Shown: positions 1 through 10,393, counted from the stretch's first letter. The stretch is DNA of 52,557 nucleotides from Stenotrophomonas sp. PS02289 (GCF_029960115.1 NZ_JASCOZ010000010.1:1-52557), one strand, 5' to 3'. The notes: generated by a model from the letters alone, not told the origin. Program-made: numbers and translations.

Positions 1-70
1 GCCCCCCCGCGGCCGGCCCCCACCGCGGGGGCGCCGGGGGCGCGGGGGGGGCCCCCCCCCCACCCCCGGA
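1..70. other. Low-complexity G/C stretch at window edge
   Basis: Almost every base is G or C, in homopolymer runs of up to about ten. No reading frame, RNA or repeat family is recognisable. It directly precedes the end of the BI-1-like gene and resembles poor sequence at a contig end rather than natural DNA, although a natural GC-rich intergenic tail cannot be excluded. Confidence 0.5.
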
Positions 71-77
71 TGTCACA

Positions 78-836
78 TCAACGCTGCTGGATCTTCGACA
101 GCAGGCGCAGGAACTCCACGTACAGCCACACCAGCGTCACCATCAGGCCGAACGCGCCGTACCACTCCATGTACTTCGGTGCACCGGCTTCCACGCCGCT
201 TTCGATGAAGTCGAAGTCCAGCACCAGGTTCAGCGCTGCCACCACCACCACGAACAGGCTGAAGGCGATGCCCAGCCAGCTGGCTTCATGGATCACCGGC
301 ACGTTGATGTCGAAGAAGCCAAGCACGAACGAGGCCAGGTACAGCAGGAAGATGCCGCCGGTGGCGGCGACCACGCCCAGCTTGAAGTTCTCGGTGGCCT
401 TGATCAGGCCGCTGCGGTAAGCGAACAGCAGTGCGAACAGCGTGCCGAAGGTCAGCAGCACCGCCTGGAACACGATGCCCGGGAAGCGCATTTCGAAGAT
501 GGCCGAGATCGCGCCCAGGAAGAAGCCTTCCACCAGCGCGTAGGCCGGAGCCGTCACCGGCGACCACTCCTTCTTGAACACCGTCACCAGTGCCAGGAGC
601 AGTCCGCCCACCGCACCGCCAATGGCGTAGAGCTTCGCGGCCGGGTTGATCTGCCCGTCAATGCCGACAGTCTGGCTCCAGGCGAAGGCCGCGGTCAGTA
701 CGGTCAACAGCAGCAGGATGCCGGTCTTGTTGACGGTGCCGTTGAGGGTCATGGCCTGGTCCGGCCGGGCGACGACGGCCCCGCTGGACAGGTCCAGGAA
801 CGTCGATTCGGAAAGGGCGGGGTTGCCGCTGCGCAT
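78..836 (-). CDS. Bax inhibitor-1/YccA family membrane protein
   Basis: A 252-aa inner-membrane protein of the BI-1/YccA family. About seven hydrophobic segments are visible from residue ~35 to the C-terminus, for example the LLLLTVLTAAFAW and LGVVAATGGIFLLYLASFVLG stretches. The BI-1 type C-terminal half has an acidic Asp-Phe-Asp-Phe-Ile-Glu motif. E. coli YccA interacts with the FtsH protease; that role here is inferred from the family only. The start is the ATG at 834-836, preceded on the minus strand by a good AAGGAG. A longer in-frame extension to 1142 runs back through two tRNA genes and is not credible. The gene appears monocistronic and faces away from the tRNA cluster. Confidence 0.85.
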   Translation of the reverse strand: MRSGNPALSESTFLDLSSGAVVARPDQAMTLNGTVNKTGILLLLTVLTAAFAWSQTVGIDGQINPAAKLYAIGGAVGGLLLALVTVFKKEWSPVTAPAYALVEGFFLGAISAIFEMRFPGIVFQAVLLTFGTLFALLFAYRSGLIKATENFKLGVVAATGGIFLLYLASFVLGFFDINVPVIHEASWLGIAFSLFVVVVAALNLVLDFDFIESGVEAGAPKYMEWYGAFGLMVTLVWLYVEFLRLLSKIQQR

Positions 837-966
837 TGCCAATCTCCTTGAAAGGTGTGGATGGAGGCCGTCCGGCCGCTGGGGCGAGCATAGAGGAGCG
901 GGCCGTCTGCCGGCTACCGCGTTCGCGACATCCGGGCCATGTTTGTGAAAATTTATGTGAAAACCG

Positions 967-995
967 TTGACAGATGCCTCCGCGGTTCTCAAAAT
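967..995 (+). promoter_or_regulatory. Sigma-70-type promoter for tRNA-Pro cluster
   Basis: A consensus -35 TTGACA at 967-972, a 17-bp spacer and a -10 like CAAAAT at 990-995 lie about 40 bp upstream of tRNA-Pro. The perfect -35 and the position make this a convincing promoter for the tRNA genes. Confidence 0.65.
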
Positions 996-1034
996 AGCCG
1001 ACTCTTTCGGGGACAACCTCGAGGGATTTACCGC

Positions 1035-1111
1035 CGGGGTATAGCGCAGTCTGGTAGCGCGCCTGCTTTGGGAGCAGGATGTCGGGGGTTCGAATCCCTC
1101 TACCCCGACCA
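1035..1111 (+). tRNA. tRNA-Pro (TGG)
   Basis: A cloverleaf is visible: acceptor CGGGGTA pairs with TACCCCG, the anticodon loop TTTGGGA carries TGG, and the T arm has GGTTCGAATCC. The CCA end (1109-1111) is encoded. It is the first of a run of tRNA genes with Arg and His. Confidence 0.95.
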
Positions 1112-1152
1112 ATCTGCTCAAAACGGGATTGGAATGCGACAATCCGGCATGA

Positions 1153-1229
1153 GCGCCCGTAGCTCAACTGGATAGAGCACCGGCCTTCTAAGCCGGCGGT
1201 TACAGGTTCGATTCCTGTCGGGCGCGCCA
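1153..1229 (+). tRNA. tRNA-Arg (TCT)
   Basis: Acceptor GCGCCCG pairs with CGGGCGC. The anticodon loop holds TCT between CGGCC and GGCCG-type arms, followed by a T loop TTCGATT and an encoded CCA. It lies 41 bp after tRNA-Pro and probably shares its transcript. Confidence 0.95.
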
Positions 1230-1255
1230 TCTGGCGCATGCGTCAGGAGAGGTAG

Positions 1256-1280
1256 GTAGAGCCACGCCCTGCGTGGCTAC
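1256..1280. repeat. SMAG-type REP palindrome
   Basis: GTAG followed by the inverted repeat AGCCACGC-CCT-GCGTGGCT and ending in AC. GTAG-headed palindromes of this form are typical of S. maltophilia (SMAG elements). It lies between tRNA-Arg and tRNA-His. Confidence 0.75.
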
Positions 1281-1303
1281 GACCAACCAAAAAGGTTTCA
1301 GTG

Positions 1304-1380
1304 GTGGCTGTAGCTCAGTTGGTTAGAGTACCGGATTGTGATTCCGGTGGTCGGGGGTTCGAATCCCCTCAGCCACCCCA
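1304..1380 (+). tRNA. tRNA-His (GTG)
   Basis: Acceptor GTGGCTG pairs with CAGCCAC and the anticodon is GTG. The discriminator is C1377 with a G available at 1303, the G-1:C73 pair diagnostic of tRNA-His. CCA is encoded. Confidence 0.95.
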
Positions 1381-1417
1381 CTGTTTCAAAGCCAGGTGCG
1401 CCGAAGGCGCTTCCGGG

Positions 1418-1445
1418 TTGCAAAAAAAGGCGAATTCGTTACAAT
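1418..1445 (+). promoter_or_regulatory. Promoter of first tRNA-Lys
   Basis: TTGCAA at 1418-1423, a 16-bp spacer and TACAAT at 1440-1445, placed 17 bp before the tRNA-Lys start. Confidence 0.6.
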
Positions 1446-1462
1446 GATCGCCTGAGTTTTCA

Positions 1463-1538
1463 GGGCTGTTAGCTCAGTTGGTAGAGCAGTTGACTCTTAA
1501 TCAATAGGTCCAAGGTTCGAATCCTTGACAGCCCACCA
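1463..1538 (+). tRNA. tRNA-Lys (CTT), copy 1
   Basis: Acceptor GGGCTGT pairs with ACAGCCC. The anticodon loop CTCTTAA carries CTT and CCA is encoded at 1536-1538. It has its own promoter and terminator and is identical to a second copy 360 bp downstream. Confidence 0.95.
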
Positions 1539-1545
1539 AGACAGA

Positions 1546-1575
1546 AGCCGCCGGATACGTCCGGCGGCTTTTTTC
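1546..1575 (+). terminator. Rho-independent terminator after tRNA-Lys copy 1
   Basis: Perfect 10-bp stem AGCCGCCGGA/TCCGGCGGCT with a TACG loop, followed by a T run. Confidence 0.85.
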
Positions 1576-1775
1576 TTGTCTGCGATACAGCGGCGGCACC
1601 AATGGGTGGCTCGACGCGCATGGCGTGTCGCCACGGGTGACGCGATGCCGCGGATGGTCGATGCACGTGCTGGCCAGGTAGGGTCGCTCGACAGACGACC
1701 GCCGATATCGCCTCCACGTTCTTTGGGGCAGGGGGCCCCGATCGGAGCAGGCCTCCAATGATTCACAAAAAACGC

Positions 1776-1805
1776 TTGCAACTCTATGTCGCAATGCGCC
1801 ATAAT
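1776..1805 (+). promoter_or_regulatory. Promoter of second tRNA-Lys
   Basis: TTGCAA at 1776-1781, an 18-bp spacer and CATAAT at 1800-1805, 16 bp before the tRNA. The layout mirrors the promoter of copy 1. Confidence 0.6.
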
Positions 1806-1821
1806 TCGCCTCCCGATTTTC

Positions 1822-1897
1822 GGGCTGTTAGCTCAGTTGGTAGAGCAGTTGACTCTTAATCAATAGGTCCAAGGTTCGAATCCTTGACAGCCCACCA
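1822..1897 (+). tRNA. tRNA-Lys (CTT), copy 2
   Basis: Identical in sequence to the copy at 1463-1538: same acceptor, CTT anticodon and encoded CCA. It carries its own promoter and terminator, so it looks like a tandem duplication of a whole transcription unit. Confidence 0.95.
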
Positions 1898-1904
1898 AGA
1901 CAGA

Positions 1905-1933
1905 AGCCGCCTGGTCCGCCAGGCGGCTTTTTT
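1905..1933 (+). terminator. Terminator after tRNA-Lys copy 2
   Basis: Stem AGCCGCCTGG/CCAGGCGGCT with loop TCCG, followed by a T run. It is a diverged relative of the copy 1 terminator. Confidence 0.85.
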
Positions 1934-2240
1934 CTTGCCTGCGACTAGGCCTTGCGCATGGCGCGTCGCTACGCGCTGTCGGACGGGTGGGGTCGGTCGA
2001 AAGACGACCGCCGATAGCCTCTCCCGGCTCATTGACGCATGACCCCGACCGAAGTGGGCGGTCGGCGGGAGTGATAGCCTCCTTCCTGATCTCTTCCGCG
2101 AGCCAGGAATCCGGTGGCCTATTCCAGACCCAGGAGCCTGAAAAAGCATCCGTCAACACGCAGAATGGCACCTTCCCATGCAATCCGTCCGCTTCAACGA
2201 ACACCCCATGGTCGCCCGCATTTCTGTCCTGTCCGGGGCG

Positions 2241-2825
2241 ATGCACCTCCGGCATTCGGCCATCTCGGGTCTGCTCGTTGCCCTGATCTGCTCGCTGATG
2301 GCCTTCTCGGCGAACGCCAGTGTGTGGTATTACCTTGCATCGGCTCCTGAGTCGGAGCTTCCAAAAATGGCCTCTGATCAGGAGCGTTGGGAGTCGTTTC
2401 TGTTCTCCTACGACGGTCCAGAATCCGGGGCCGACCATCTCTATCTTGAAAAGACGTGGCACGGTGTCCATTGGCTGCTCGCGCAGGATGCCGAGGCGAA
2501 TGCATCGCCCGCCTCTCAGGTGATTCTTGGCGGCCAAAGCATTGGGCCGGATATCGGCTTCGGCGACGTGGCCCGGTTCCACTCCGCAGATGAGGTCAAG
2601 AAGATCTCGGCGCTGCTGTCTGCGTTGGATCCTGTCGAACTGCGGAAGCGCTACGATCCGGTTGCGATGGCTTCCGCGGGGATTGATCCAAATGACTGGG
2701 CAGCGTGGGATGGGGACGATCGTGAGGGCACTATAAAAATGCTGCTCACTGCCTTCGAAGACGTGCGCCGGTTCTATCAGAGTGCCGCCGCGGAAGGGAA
2801 GGCGGTAGTTTTTGCGTGGAACTAG
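2241..2825 (+). CDS. YfbM-like (DUF1877) family protein
   Basis: Resembles the E. coli YfbM/DUF1877 family. It has a WESFLF-like block, then LYLEKTWHGVHWLL, an ILGG...GPDIGFG segment, and a C-terminal helix with EDVRRFYQ before an exposed hydrophobic end. The function of the family is unknown. The start is uncertain: ATGs at 2178, 2208, 2241 and 2298 are in frame with weak ribosome sites. From 2241 the first 26 residues look like a signal peptide (basic start, hydrophobic core, ANA cleavage site), unusual for this family, so a later cytosolic start remains possible. The next gene encodes a barstar-like protein 58 bp away, and the two form a small accessory patch between tRNA genes. Confidence 0.6.
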   Translation: MHLRHSAISGLLVALICSLMAFSANASVWYYLASAPESELPKMASDQERWESFLFSYDGPESGADHLYLEKTWHGVHWLLAQDAEANASPASQVILGGQSIGPDIGFGDVARFHSADEVKKISALLSALDPVELRKRYDPVAMASAGIDPNDWAAWDGDDREGTIKMLLTAFEDVRRFYQSAAAEGKAVVFAWN

Positions 2826-2883
2826 ACACGAGATTGGCGGTTTTTTCCCCAACTTCCCGTACTACGACCAAGGAATCAATGCG

Positions 2884-3210
2884 ATGGACCGATCTGGCGA
2901 TGACGCTGGTCAAGCAGACAGCACGCAGGGGATGACCGTCTTCTCCATCGACTGCAGCACCATCTCTGATCAACGGGAGTTCTGGCGGGCATATCTTCAG
3001 GTCACTACCCCTGAAGGTGCTTCGGTGTTTGGGAGGAACATACATGCGTTTCGGGATGCACTGACCGGCGGTGGCCCGGGATGGCCTGGCGAATGTGTCA
3101 TCCGTCTTTGCGGATCGTCAGTGCTCGAGAAGCTGGACGATGGACGGTTCATGCGTCAATTGCGCCAGATTGCCGTCGAGTGCGCGCCAGTAATCATTCG
3201 ATTTGAGTAA
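2884..3210 (+). CDS. Barstar family protein
   Basis: A 108-aa protein resembling barstar, the inhibitor of barnase-type RNases. It starts its domain with a strand VFSIDCSTISD, has a helix REFWRAYL, then the FGRNIHAFRDALTGG motif matching barstar's YGRNLDALWD region, and ends in a VLEK...FMRQLRQI helix. Start ATG 2884 has AAGGA nine bases upstream. The same frame is open upstream to 2812 but overlaps the preceding gene. No barnase-like nuclease is adjacent, so it may be an orphan immunity protein against toxins of competing strains (inference). Confidence 0.75.
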   Translation: MDRSGDDAGQADSTQGMTVFSIDCSTISDQREFWRAYLQVTTPEGASVFGRNIHAFRDALTGGGPGWPGECVIRLCGSSVLEKLDDGRFMRQLRQIAVECAPVIIRFE

Positions 3211-3321
3211 GGTTGGATGGGTTTCGGGGTGCGAGCGTATGGTGGGCATTGCGGCCGGCGCGTCGTTGGCTGCGGATGCCCCGCGAATGAGCCGCCCGCT
3301 TCCCCTATAATGCCGCCCTGC

Positions 3322-3407
<86 letters not shown>

Positions 3408-3638
3408 AGACCCGGCTGGGGGCCGGGCTGTTCGAGGGCACGTCCCGCCTGACGGGAGACGGCTGGCCAACCCTGAACGGGGGACCGGATTGTCGCTTCC
3501 GGCCCTGTGCTGGCGGCGCTGGCCGTTATCGGCCAAACTACAGGGCTGCGGCGGGATTGTGCGTCCACGGCCCCGTCTCCAAAACCCGTTTCATTCACAT
3601 CAGTGCCGGGGGCCGCGCCACCGGTGGCAGGAGTCAAC

Positions 3639-4934
3639 ATGCAAGCTTCGATCGAATCCACCGGCAATCTGGAACGCCGCCTGACCTTCTCGCTGCCGGA
3701 AGACCGCCTGCAGACGCACATCAGCGGCCGCCTGGGCGAAATCGCCCGCACCGCGCGCATCAAGGGCTTCCGCCCGGGCAAGGTGCCGGCCAAGGTGATC
3801 GAACAGCGCTTCGGCGCGCAGGTGCGCAATGAAGCGCTGGACGGCCTGCTGCGTGAAACCTTCGATGCCGCCGTGCGCGAGCACGACCTGCGCATCGCCG
3901 GTGCCCCGCGCATCGACAAGGGCGAAGAAGGCGAATTCTCCTTCGTGGCCACCGTGGAACTGGTGCCGGACTTCGGCGACGTCGACGTCAGCAAGCTGAC
4001 CGTCGTGCGCCACACCGCCGAGATCAACGACGCCGACATCGACCAGATGATCACCAACCTGCGCGAACAGCGCCGCAGCTGGAGCCCGGTCACCCGTGGC
4101 GCGCAGGACGGCGACCTGGTCGCACTGGAAACCTTCTCCCAGGCCGGCGATGAGCGCCTGCCGGCCGAAGGCACCGAAAAGGGCAGCGTGGTCATCGGTC
4201 AGGGCATGATGTTCGACCAGATCGAAAAGGGCCTGGTTGGCCTGGCCAAGGGCGAAGAAAAGACCCTGGACGTCGAATTCCCGGCTGACTGGCGCGTGCC
4301 GGCCCTGGCGGGCAAGCAGGTCAAGGTCACCGTGAAGGTGGTGGACGTGTCCGAGCCGGTGCTGCCGGAAGTGGACACTGACTTCATCAAGAGCTTCGGC
4401 GTGAAGGGCGGCGACCTGGAACAGTTCCGCAAGGACATCCGCGCCAATCTGGAGCGCGAGCTCAAGGGTGCGCTGATGAACCGCCTGCGCCGTGAAGTGG
4501 GCGAGCAGCTGATCGCCGCCTACGCCTCGGTGGAAATGCCGCCGCGCCTGGTCGACAACGAAGCCCGCGCCATGCTGGCCCAGCAGATCGAGCAGATCCG
4601 CCGCAGCGGCCGCAACCCGGGTGACGTCCCGGCCGACGCCCACGAAGGCTTCAAGGACGCCGCTGCCAAGCGCGTGCTGGTCGGCCTGCTGGTCGGCGAA
4701 GTGGCCCGCAAGAACGACCTGCGCCTGGACCCGAAGCGCCTGAACGAAACCATGCGCCTGATCGCCTCGACCTACGAAGAGCCGGAACAGGTCATTGAGA
4801 TGTACCGCAACGACCCCCAGCTGATGAGTGGTCTGCAGAACCGCGTGATGGAAGAGCAGGTGATCGACTGGATCGCCGAGCGCGCCCAGCACACCGAGCA
4901 GGCCCTGTCGTTCCAGGACGCCATCCGCCAGTAA
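3639..4934 (+). CDS. tig: Trigger factor
   Basis: Trigger factor, the ribosome-bound chaperone and peptidyl-prolyl isomerase that first meets nascent chains. At 431 aa it has the usual length. The N-terminal ribosome-binding signature GFRPGKVP is at residues ~45-52. The FKBP-like middle domain follows (~150-240: GDLVALETF, the [20 protein letters not shown] loop). The C-terminal helical chaperone cradle completes it. Start ATG 3639 has AGGAG six bases upstream; the frame is open further upstream but without family similarity. It heads the conserved tig-clpP-clpX-lon cluster. Confidence 0.97.
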   Translation: MQASIESTGNLERRLTFSLPEDRLQTHISGRLGEIARTARIKGFRPGKVPAKVIEQRFGAQVRNEALDGLLRETFDAAVREHDLRIAGAPRIDKGEEGEFSFVATVELVPDFGDVDVSKLTVVRHTAEINDADIDQMITNLREQRRSWSPVTRGAQDGDLVALETFSQAGDERLPAEGTEKGSVVIGQGMMFDQIEKGLVGLAKGEEKTLDVEFPADWRVPALAGKQVKVTVKVVDVSEPVLPEVDTDFIKSFGVKGGDLEQFRKDIRANLERELKGALMNRLRREVGEQLIAAYASVEMPPRLVDNEARAMLAQQIEQIRRSGRNPGDVPADAHEGFKDAAAKRVLVGLLVGEVARKNDLRLDPKRLNETMRLIASTYEEPEQVIEMYRNDPQLMSGLQNRVMEEQVIDWIAERAQHTEQALSFQDAIRQ

Positions 4935-5003
4935 GCGGTCGGCGTCACAGACCCCGCGCTCCGGCGCGGGGTGTTATTCCCCTCATCAATAGGTGCCCCA
5001 GTA

Positions 5004-5630
5004 ATGGACAACGTAACCAAAGCCCTGAACATGGTGCCGATGGTGGTCGAACAGACCAGCCGCGGCGAGCGCGCCTATGACATCTATTCGCGCCTGTTGA
5101 AGGAGCGTCTGATCTTCCTGGTCGGTCCGATCGACGACCACATGGCCAACGTGGTGGTGGCGCAGCTGCTGTTCCTGGAAGCGGACAACCCGGAAAAGGA
5201 CATCAGCATCTACATCAACTCGCCGGGTGGCGTGGTCACCGCCGGTATGGCCATTTACGACACCATGCAGTACATCAAGCCGGACGTGAGCACCATCTGC
5301 GTCGGCCAGGCCGCCTCGATGGGTGCGCTGCTGCTGGCATCCGGCGCGGCCGGCAAGCGTTATGCGCTGCCGAACTCGCGCGTGATGATCCACCAGCCGC
5401 TGGGCGGCTTCCAGGGCCAGGCCACGGACATCGACATCCATGCCCGTGAAATCCTGACCCTGCGTTCGCGTCTGAACGAGGTGCTGGCCAAGCACACCGG
5501 CCAGTCGCTGGAAACCATCGCCCGTGACACCGAGCGCGACAACTTCAAGAGCGCCGCCGACGCCGTGGCCTATGGCCTGGTGGACCAGGTGCTGGAGCGT
5601 CGTCCGGAAGAGTCGATCACCCCGGCGTAA
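5004..5630 (+). CDS. clpP: ATP-dependent Clp protease proteolytic subunit
   Basis: The 208-aa serine peptidase that forms the ClpP tetradecamer and degrades proteins unfolded by ClpX or ClpA in the cytoplasm. The catalytic serine is in [11 protein letters not shown] and the histidine in MIHQPLGG; the remaining Asp lies further on (DTERDNF region). The start [12 protein letters not shown] matches the family, so ATG 5004 is preferred over an in-frame codon at 4971. It lies 69 bp after tig and 126 bp before clpX. Confidence 0.97.
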   Translation: MDNVTKALNMVPMVVEQTSRGERAYDIYSRLLKERLIFLVGPIDDHMANVVVAQLLFLEADNPEKDISIYINSPGGVVTAGMAIYDTMQYIKPDVSTICVGQAASMGALLLASGAAGKRYALPNSRVMIHQPLGGFQGQATDIDIHAREILTLRSRLNEVLAKHTGQSLETIARDTERDNFKSAADAVAYGLVDQVLERRPEESITPA

Positions 5631-5756
5631 CGGCAGTGCCAGGTCGGGCAACCGGCCTGTTTCCGCGGGGTCGGGCTGGACTGGCGTCCACCCGGCCCTG
5701 TGCTATTCTCGAATCGAACCCCCGTTCAGCGGGTGGGGTAACTGGGTAAGCGAAGC

Positions 5757-7046
<1,290 letters not shown>

Positions 7047-7086
7047 TCATTCAACCGTTTGAATTGAATGAATTTTTCCAGTGCAG

Positions 7087-7115
7087 CTTGCATCCTGATG
7101 CCGATGGCCCCATAA
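7087..7115 (+). promoter_or_regulatory. Candidate heat-shock (sigma-32) promoter of lon
   Basis: CTTGCAT at 7087-7093 and CCCCATAA at 7108-7115, separated by 14 bp, resemble the RpoH consensus (CTTGAAA, 13-17 bp, CCCCAT). Heat-shock control of lon is established in E. coli. The -10 lies inside the 5' arm of the clpX terminator, so promoter and terminator share sequence. Confidence 0.5.
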
Positions 7116-7134
7116 CGGGGCCATCGGCTTTTTT
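7100..7134 (+). terminator. Rho-independent terminator of clpX
   Basis: 12-bp perfect stem GCCGATGGCCCC/GGGGCCATCGGC with loop ATAAC and a T6 tail. Confidence 0.9.
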
Positions 7135-7187
7135 GTATCCGGGTGAGGCTGCCCGGAGGCCATCCCCACTGTTCCATTGGAGCCCCT

Positions 7188-9641
7188 ATGGCCCGTTCCC
7201 CAAGTGAGACTCTCGACCTGCCGGTTCTGCCGCTGCGTGACGTGGTGGTGTTCCCGCACATGGTCATCCCGCTGTTCGTCGGTCGCGACAAGTCCATGCA
7301 TGCCCTGGAGCAGGCCATGGTCGCCGACAAGCGCATCCTGCTGCTGGCGCAGAAGTCGGCTGAAACCGACGACCCGGCCGCGGCGGACCTCTACCAGGTC
7401 GGTACGCTGGCCCAGGTGCTGCAGCTGCTGAAGCTGCCCGACGGCACCATCAAGGTGCTGGTCGAAGGCCTGGCGCGCGTCAACGTCACCCAGGTGACCG
7501 AGCGCGACGGCGCGCTGCACGGCGTGGGCCAGGAAATCGAGTCCGACGACGCCCGCGAACCGCGCGAAGTCGAGGCCATCGCGCGTTCGCTGATGTCGCT
7601 GTTCGAGCAGTACGTCAAGACCAACCGCAAGCTGCCGCCGGAACTGCTGCAGACGCTCTCCGGCATCGACGAACCGGCGCGTCTGGCCGACACGATTGCC
7701 GCGCACATCAGCGTGCGCCTGGCCGACAAGCAGCGCCTGCTGGAAACCCTGCAGACCAGCGAGCGGCTGGAAATGCTGGTCGGTCTGGTCGACGGCGAGA
7801 TCGACGTGCAGCAGATGGAAAAGCGCATCCGCGGCCGCGTGAAGTCGCAGATGGAAAAGAGCCAGCGCGAGTACTACCTCAACGAGCAGATGAAGGCCAT
7901 CCAGAAAGAACTGGGTGACCTCGACGACGCGCCCGGCGAGATGGACGAACTGGCCCGCAAGATCGCCGAGGCGGGTATGCCCAAGCCGGTGGAAACCAAG
8001 GCCAAGGCCGAACTCACCAAGCTCAAGCAGATGTCGCCGATGTCGGCTGAAGCGGCCGTCGTGCGCAACTATCTGGACTGGCTGCTGGGCGTGCCGTGGA
8101 AGAAGCGCACCAAGGTCCGCAAGGACCTCAAGGTCGCCCAGGACACCCTGGATGCCGATCACTTCGGCCTGGACAAGGTCAAGGACCGCATCCTGGAGTA
8201 CCTCGCGGTGCAGTCGCGGGTGAAGCAGATGAAGGGCCCGATCCTGTGCCTGGTCGGTCCGCCGGGCGTGGGCAAGACCTCGCTGGGTCAGTCGATTGCC
8301 AAGGCCACAAACCGCAAGTTCGTGCGCATGTCGCTCGGCGGCGTGCGCGACGAAGCCGAAATCCGCGGTCACCGTCGTACCTACGTCGGCTCCATGCCGG
8401 GTCGCATCGTGCAGAACCTCAACAAGGTCGGCAGCAAGAACGCGCTGTTCGTGCTCGATGAAATCGACAAGATGTCGATGGACTTCCGCGGCGACCCGTC
8501 CTCGGCGCTGTTGGAAGTGCTCGACCCCGAGCAGAACAACGCGTTCAACGACCACTACCTGGAAGTGGACCTGGACCTGTCCGAAGTGATGTTCGTGGCG
8601 ACCTCCAATTCGCTCAACATTCCCGGCCCGCTGCTGGACCGCATGGAAGTGATCCGCATCCCCGGCTACACCGAGGATGAAAAGCTCAACATCGCCATGC
8701 GTTACCTGGTGCCCAAGCAGCTCAAGGCCAATGGCCTGAAGCCGGAGGAACTGGAAATCGCCAGCGACGCCATCCAGGACGTGGTGCGTTACTACACGCG
8801 CGAATCCGGTGTGCGTAACCTCGAGCGCGAAATCGCCAAGATCTGCCGCAAGGTGGTGAAGGAAATCGCGCTGGCCGGTCCGCAGCCGGCCGCCAAGGCC
8901 AAGAAGGGCGCACGCAAGGCCAAGGCGCTGGTCACGGTCAACAGCAAGAACCTGGACAAGTACCTGGGCGTGCGTCGCTTCGACTTTGGTCGCGCCGAAG
9001 AACAGAACGAGATCGGCCTGGTCACCGGCCTGGCCTGGACCGAGGTCGGCGGCGACCTGCTGCAGATCGAGTCCACCCTGGTCCCGGGCAAGGGCGCGCT
9101 GATCCTGACCGGCCAGCTCGGCAACGTCATGAAGGAATCGGCCTCGGCGGCGCTGTCGGTCGTGCGCTCGCGCGCTGTGGCCTTCGGCATCGACCCGGAG
9201 TTCCTGCAGAAGCATGACGTGCACGTGCACGTTCCCGACGGTGCCACCCCGAAGGACGGCCCCAGTGCCGGTATCGCCATGGTCACCTCGCTGGTGTCGA
9301 TGCTGACCAAGGTGCCGATCCGTGCCGATGTCGCCATGACCGGTGAAATCACCCTGCGCGGTCGCGTCACCGCCATCGGCGGGCTGAAGGAGAAGCTGCT
9401 CGCCGCGCTGCGTGGCGGCGTCCGCACCGTCATCATCCCCGAGGAGAACCGCAAGGACCTGGCTGACATTCCGGCCAACGTCACCCGCGACCTGGAGATC
9501 GTGCCGGTGAAGTGGATCGAGGAGGTGCTCGACATCGCCCTGGAGACGCCGCTGACCCCGAAGAAGGCAAAGAAGGCCAAGGCACCGGTGGCGGTGCGTG
9601 GTCGCAGCAAGACAGCTTCCAACGCGCGCGTCAAGCACTGA
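7188..9641 (+). CDS. lon: Lon protease (endopeptidase La)
   Basis: An 817-aa ATP-dependent serine protease that removes misfolded and regulatory proteins. The N-terminal LAN domain begins [15 protein letters not shown]. Walker A is GPPGVGKTS and Walker [11 protein letters not shown]. The C-terminal protease domain has the catalytic serine in DGPSAGIAM and the lysine in [11 protein letters not shown] basic Lys/Ala/Arg tail follows residue ~785. Start ATG 7188 fits the family N-terminus. The upstream region holds a sigma-32-like promoter. Its position between clpX and hup is conserved in related bacteria. Confidence 0.98.
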   Translation: MARSPSETLDLPVLPLRDVVVFPHMVIPLFVGRDKSMHALEQAMVADKRILLLAQKSAETDDPAAADLYQVGTLAQVLQLLKLPDGTIKVLVEGLARVNVTQVTERDGALHGVGQEIESDDAREPREVEAIARSLMSLFEQYVKTNRKLPPELLQTLSGIDEPARLADTIAAHISVRLADKQRLLETLQTSERLEMLVGLVDGEIDVQQMEKRIRGRVKSQMEKSQREYYLNEQMKAIQKELGDLDDAPGEMDELARKIAEAGMPKPVETKAKAELTKLKQMSPMSAEAAVVRNYLDWLLGVPWKKRTKVRKDLKVAQDTLDADHFGLDKVKDRILEYLAVQSRVKQMKGPILCLVGPPGVGKTSLGQSIAKATNRKFVRMSLGGVRDEAEIRGHRRTYVGSMPGRIVQNLNKVGSKNALFVLDEIDKMSMDFRGDPSSALLEVLDPEQNNAFNDHYLEVDLDLSEVMFVATSNSLNIPGPLLDRMEVIRIPGYTEDEKLNIAMRYLVPKQLKANGLKPEELEIASDAIQDVVRYYTRESGVRNLEREIAKICRKVVKEIALAGPQPAAKAKKGARKAKALVTVNSKNLDKYLGVRRFDFGRAEEQNEIGLVTGLAWTEVGGDLLQIESTLVPGKGALILTGQLGNVMKESASAALSVVRSRAVAFGIDPEFLQKHDVHVHVPDGATPKDGPSAGIAMVTSLVSMLTKVPIRADVAMTGEITLRGRVTAIGGLKEKLLAALRGGVRTVIIPEENRKDLADIPANVTRDLEIVPVKWIEEVLDIALETPLTPKKAKKAKAPVAVRGRSKTASNARVKH

Positions 9642-9690
9642 CGCGCGCTGTAAAAACCTCTGAAACCCGCGTCATTGCTGGCTTTTCAGC

Positions 9691-9719
9691 TTGCGTGGGG
9701 TAGGGGGCACTGGTATAAA
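9691..9719 (+). promoter_or_regulatory. Promoter of hup (HU)
   Basis: TTGCGT at 9691-9696, a 17-bp spacer and TATAAA at 9714-9719. It lies in the 204-bp gap between lon and hup, leaving a leader of roughly 120 nt. Confidence 0.65.
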
Positions 9720-9845
9720 AGCACCACTCGCAAGTGAGCACATTGCTGACTAGGGCGAACCCATCACTGGCATCCGGGCAGCACAACTGGATCGGATGCT
9801 TCATTGTCGAACACGCGGAAATCCCCGCCAAAGGAGCTGTACAGA

Positions 9846-10118
9846 ATGAACAAGACCGAATTGATCGACGCCGTGGCTGAAACCGCCGACCTGACCAAGG
9901 CCGAAGCCAACCGCGCCGTCGATGCAGTCGTTGCTGCCGTCACCAAGGCACTGAAGAGCGGCGACGCCGTGACCCTGGTGGGCTTCGGTACGTTCCAGGT
10001 GCGCGACCGCGCTGCCCGTACCGGCCGCAACCCGAAGACCGGCGACACCATCAAGATCGCTGCTTCGAAGAATCCGTCGTTCAAGGCTGGCAAAGCCCTG
10101 AAGGATGCCGTAAACTAA
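9846..10118 (+). CDS. hupB: DNA-binding protein HU
   Basis: A 90-aa histone-like nucleoid protein. It begins [18 protein letters not shown] and has the [21 protein letters not shown] arm followed by the [12 protein letters not shown] end, all hallmark HU sequence. Start ATG 9846 has AAGGAG ten bases upstream. A tRNA-Val follows only 11 bp after the stop, so both may share a transcript. The position after lon supports the hupB assignment. Confidence 0.96.
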   Translation: MNKTELIDAVAETADLTKAEANRAVDAVVAAVTKALKSGDAVTLVGFGTFQVRDRAARTGRNPKTGDTIKIAASKNPSFKAGKALKDAVN

Positions 10119-10129
10119 GCGGCTTGCTG

Positions 10130-10204
10130 GGGTGCTTAGCTCAGCGGTAGAGCGTCTCCTTTACACGGAGAGGGTCGGGGGTTCGAAACCCTCAGCACCC
10201 ACCA
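10130..10204 (+). tRNA. tRNA-Val (TAC)
   Basis: Acceptor GGGTGCT pairs with AGCACCC. The anticodon loop TTTACAC holds TAC and CCA is encoded. It begins 11 bp after hup. Confidence 0.95.
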
Positions 10205-10234
10205 GGCACTGCCAGTAGTGGTTTTTGAAAGTGT

Positions 10235-10311
10235 GGAGCGGTAGTTCAGCTGGTTAGAATGCTGGCCTGTCACGCCGGAGGTCGCGGGTTCGAGTCCCGT
10301 CCGCTCCGCCA
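10235..10311 (+). tRNA. tRNA-Asp (GTC), copy 1
   Basis: Acceptor GGAGCGG pairs with CCGCTCC. The anticodon GTC lies in CCTGTCACG and CCA is encoded. First of three copies with the same sequence. Confidence 0.95.
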
Positions 10312-10319
10312 CTCATCAG

Positions 10320-10348
10320 GGCCCTCGAGCAATCGGGGGCCTTGTTTT
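10320..10348 (+). terminator. Terminator after tRNA-Asp copy 1
   Basis: Stem GGCCCTCGA/TCGGGGGCC with a GCAA loop (one G-T pair), followed by TTGTTTT. Confidence 0.6.
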
Positions 10349-10378
10349 CTCCAACGACATCACGTCATTGGAGAAAAC
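10344..10378. repeat. Near-perfect 14-bp inverted repeat between tRNA-Asp genes
   Basis: GTTTTCTCCAACGA at 10344-10357 faces its reverse complement at 10365-10378 with one mismatch and a 7-nt loop. It may act as a second processing or termination hairpin between the duplicated tRNA-Asp genes. Confidence 0.6.
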
Positions 10379-10393
10379 AGAAAAGTAAAACGC

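Noticed and set aside
78-1142. Long N-terminal extension of the BI-1-like protein
   Set aside because: The extension would be encoded by tRNA-Pro and its promoter; the ribosome site and family start support 836.
2241-3210. Toxin-antitoxin reading of the DUF1877 and barstar pair
   Set aside because: DUF1877 has no known toxic activity and barstar inhibits barnase-type RNases, which are absent here.
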